DNA of 64,000 bases, taken from contig NZ_CP130044.1 in NCBI RefSeq assembly GCF_030505395.1, positions 1,659,001-1,723,000 on the forward strand, in the 5' to 3' direction. The position numbers and the translations under genes are program-made. The stretch is from Asticcacaulis sp. ZE23SCel15. GTDB taxonomy: Bacteria > Pseudomonadota > Alphaproteobacteria > Caulobacterales > Caulobacteraceae. Every line of letters starts with the position of its first letter. The stretch's first letter is position 1. Below are positions 61,958 to 64,000 of the stretch, piece after piece. A model generated the notes under the pieces. It was not told where the DNA came from and did not search any database. It saw only the letters and a program-made list of their open reading frames with translations.

Positions 61958-62091
61958 GGGTATGACTTTGAAGAGGGCTTTTAGGATGCAGCTTATGTGT
62001 GTATGGCTTGATCATGGCGCGGTGCCGGATATTTTCAACCGAAAATGTCTGTAAGTCTCCGGCGGCTACGTAAATGTGATCACAATATCTT
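61958..62091. promoter_or_regulatory. Divergent region before puuA and the SpoU methyltransferase gene
   Basis: 134 bases, AT-leaning, with GTGATCAC near 62075-62082. No ORF. Both promoters must lie here; none could be placed. Confidence 0.3.
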
Positions 62092-62868
62092 ATGCCCGTT
62101 ATACCTCTAAATTCGGCGAATGATAGCTGTCTTGAACCCTATCGTGATGTCAAAGACCGCGACCTGACCGGGCGGCAGGGCCTGTTTATGGCTGAGGGCA
62201 AGGTGGTGCTGGAGCGGCTGTTTGCCTCGCCGCTGTGCGAGACGGTCAGTATATTGACCACACCGGCGCGGCTTGAAGGCTTAAGCGTGCCCGACGATGC
62301 GCCAGTCTATATCGTCGATCAGGCGGTAATGGATGCGGTGGCGGGCTTTCCGATCCATCGCGGTTATCTGGCCTTGGGGCGATACGCGCCGCCGCAAAGC
62401 CTTGAGGACATTTTGGCGCAAACAGGCCGGTTGCGGGTTATGGCCTTAAGCGCCATTGCCAATACCGACAATATGGGCGGGCTGATGCGCAATGCGGCGG
62501 CCTTTGGGGTTGATGCGGTGGTTCTGGATAGTGCCTGCTGCGATCCATTTTACCGGAAGGCTATCCGCGTCAGTGTCGGCGGGGCTCTGGTAGTGCCGCA
62601 CTATCGGTTGGGCGCGGGGCAGAGTTTGCTAGAGGTACTTAACACCCACGGCCTGACCGCCTATGCCCTAAGCCCGGCGGGTGATCAGGTGCTGGATCAG
62701 ATCGTGCCCGCGGAACGCTCGGCGTTTTTACTGGGGGCCGAAGGGCCGGGTCTGAGCCGTGAAATTCTGGACGCCGCCATCAGTGTGCAGATACCCATGC
62801 ATGGCGGCTTCGACAGTCTTAATGTCGCCACCACCAGCGGGATCGTGCTCTATCATTTATGCCGCTAA
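62092..62868 (+). CDS. SpoU/TrmH-family RNA 2'-O-methyltransferase
   Basis: 258 residues, SPOUT fold. An N-terminal substrate-binding part (RDLTGRQGLFMAEGKVVLERL) and the three SpoU motifs: NTDNMGGLMRNAAAFGVDAVVL, FLLGAEGPGLSREIL and IPMHGGFDSLNVATTSGIVLYH, which form the SAM knot. Target (tRNA or rRNA ribose) unknown. Its stop overlaps the convergent epimerase by four bases. Confidence 0.88.
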   Translation: MPVIPLNSANDSCLEPYRDVKDRDLTGRQGLFMAEGKVVLERLFASPLCETVSILTTPARLEGLSVPDDAPVYIVDQAVMDAVAGFPIHRGYLALGRYAPPQSLEDILAQTGRLRVMALSAIANTDNMGGLMRNAAAFGVDAVVLDSACCDPFYRKAIRVSVGGALVVPHYRLGAGQSLLEVLNTHGLTAYALSPAGDQVLDQIVPAERSAFLLGAEGPGLSREILDAAISVQIPMHGGFDSLNVATTSGIVLYHLCR

Positions 62869-63854
62869 TTGAGGCCCTTATAGCCCTTAAACCAGGTCGC
62901 GAACCGCTCAAGCCCGTCCTTGAGCGGGGTCGAGGGCGCATAGCCGGTGACGGCCTTAAGCTTTGAGACATCGGCATAGGTGGTCGTGACATCACCCGGC
63001 TGCATCGGGCGCATGATCTTATGGGCTTCGCGGCCAAGTGCTGTTTCCAGCGTCGAAATCATCTCCATCAGGCCGACCGGCTGATGGGCGCCGATATTGT
63101 AGATTTCGTTTTTGCCACCGGCCGGCGGGTGGTCGAGTACGCCGATGATACCTTCGACGATATCGTCGATATAGGTGAAGTCGCGGTGCATGTGGCCTTC
63201 GCCGTAAACCTCGATGGCCTCACCCTTCATGATTTTTTCGGAGAAGCTGAAATAGGCCATGTCGGGGCGGCCCCACGGGCCATAGACCGTAAAGAACCTT
63301 AAGCCCGACTGCGGGATGCCGTACAGGTGGCTGTAGGTGGTGCTCATCAGTTCGCCCGACCGCTTGGTGGCGGCATAGAGCGAGACGGGCTCATTTACGC
63401 GGTCGTCTTCGCTGAAACCATCACCGGCCAGAGGACGGTCGCCGTAAACCGAGGATGACGACGCGTAGACCAGATGCTCAAAACCTTCGACCGCGCGGCA
63501 GGCTTCAAGGATGCTTAAGTGCCCCTGAAGGTTTGAGCGCTGATAGGCAAACGGGTTTTCGATCGAATAACGCACTCCGGCCTGAGCGGCGAGGTGGATG
63601 ATGCGGGTAATGCCGGCGTCAAGCACCAGATCCTTGACAGCCTCAGCTTCAGCCACATCTATCTTGACGAAGCGAAACGCCGGGTGGTCATTGATCTGCT
63701 TCAGGCGGGCGTGCTTTAGTTCCGGATCATAATAGTCATTGACAATATCAATGCCGACCACGGTTTCGCCGCGCGCCAACAGGGCACTCGCTACGTGAAA
63801 GCCGATAAAGCCCGCTACGCCCGTTACCAGTATCGCCGTCTTAGCCAATGTCAC
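62865..63854 (-). CDS. lpsL: UDP-glucuronate 4-epimerase-like NAD-dependent epimerase
   Basis: 329 residues, extended SDR. Rossmann VTGVAGFIGFHVASALLARGETV, GIDIVNDYYDPELKHARL, HLAAQAGVRYSIENPFAYQRSNL, catalytic SSSSVYG and YAATKRSGELM, and RDFTYIDDIVEGIIG, IYNIGAHQPVGLMEMI. The NDYYDPELK region is typical of UDP-GlcA to UDP-GalA epimerases (LpsL/Cap1J type), which supply galacturonate to LPS or capsule. Probably the last of a surface-polysaccharide set; its 5' side is followed by 146 bases to the window end without a gene. Confidence 0.85.
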   Translation of the reverse strand: MTLAKTAILVTGVAGFIGFHVASALLARGETVVGIDIVNDYYDPELKHARLKQINDHPAFRFVKIDVAEAEAVKDLVLDAGITRIIHLAAQAGVRYSIENPFAYQRSNLQGHLSILEACRAVEGFEHLVYASSSSVYGDRPLAGDGFSEDDRVNEPVSLYAATKRSGELMSTTYSHLYGIPQSGLRFFTVYGPWGRPDMAYFSFSEKIMKGEAIEVYGEGHMHRDFTYIDDIVEGIIGVLDHPPAGGKNEIYNIGAHQPVGLMEMISTLETALGREAHKIMRPMQPGDVTTTYADVSKLKAVTGYAPSTPLKDGLERFATWFKGYKGLN

Positions 63855-64000
63855 CTAACCCTTTTCGCCTGTCCCTGCGGCGTGTTTAAACGCCAATGAC
63901 CCTTACGTCACGCACAATATGCCGAGCGGCCTTAGAAAAGGTTTATGACTTGCCATCACCGCATTGATCATATTTATTAGTTCCATAAACAGCCGCCGCC
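63855..64000. promoter_or_regulatory. 146-base end region upstream of lpsL
   Basis: Intergenic DNA before the window edge, AT-rich toward 63960-63985. It probably holds the lpsL promoter. No ORF or motif recognised. Confidence 0.3.

Noticed and set aside
1-64000. CRISPR array, tRNA/rRNA genes, transposases, prophage or defence system
   Set aside because: Looked for regular direct repeats, tRNA-like cloverleafs, DDE/integrase and defence motifs by eye; none seen. tRNA detection by eye is weak, so a tRNAscan-SE run would be decisive.

Overview
The window looks like chromosomal DNA from an alphaproteobacterium of the family Caulobacteraceae. By eye it is only moderately GC-rich (roughly 58-60%, not calculated), which fits Asticcacaulis better than Caulobacter; this placement is inference. 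Supporting it are a PodJ-type polar organiser beginning PWSVKGIDSKAREVAKDLAR, the lysC-ptsP / prfA / prmC / DUF4167 / clpB neighbourhood, CtrA-like boxes, and a CelD/HfsK-like protein. Nearly all of it is housekeeping sequence. No tRNA, rRNA, CRISPR array, transposase, prophage or recognisable defence island was found.

Layout. 1-5614: cytochrome bd module, with cydDC (minus; cydC cut by the window edge) divergent from cydA-cydB-cydX (cydX is 40 codons). 5613-8224: a FlaA1/CapD-like nucleotide-sugar dehydratase, then moaE-moaC. 8399-10545: a BtuB-like TonB receptor behind a cobalamin riboswitch. 10651-16969: a HAD phosphatase, the sulfate ABC importer (sbp-cysT-cysW-cysA) and metC. 16966-20067: a cupin, GT2 and CelD-like cassette. 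20232-21787: a small membrane protein coupled to an XRE regulator, then TraB/GumN. 21934-24086: argD-argF. 24302-27915: a small membrane protein and a PodJ homologue split over two frames. 28066-40410: TauE plus TIGR02186, a DinG-type Fe-S helicase, DUF2125, chorismate mutase, hisC, a methyltransferase, comF, grxC, a nitrilase-family protein and DUF1178. 40444-53704: DUF4167, prmC, an AT-rich orphan gene, ubiG, lysC, ptsP, a CHASE4-GGDEF-EAL protein, a GST, prfA, a membrane protein and a MOSC protein. 53975-63854: clpB, two tandem soluble MCP-like proteins, a PuuB/PuuA pair, a SpoU methyltransferase and a UDP-glucuronate epimerase.

Themes. Sulfur handling recurs (sulfate import, metC, a TauE exporter), as do molybdenum cofactor steps (moaE, moaC, MOSC) and cell-surface polysaccharide or polarity functions (CapD-like, GT2/CelD, PodJ, GGDEF-EAL, LpsL-type epimerase). 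Regulation is visible as a B12 riboswitch, intrinsic terminators, CtrA-like boxes and a probable heat-shock promoter before clpB.

The most unusual material is not a new gene system. It is (i) the PodJ homologue broken by a one-base shift, with an exact in-frame CTT-AGG-C heptamer in the overlap; (ii) at least four families of short palindromic repeats, one copy of which is translated as the N-terminus of MoaC and another of which overlaps the stop codons of argF and ptsP; and (iii) two adjacent MCP-like proteins with a sensory domain and no membrane segment.
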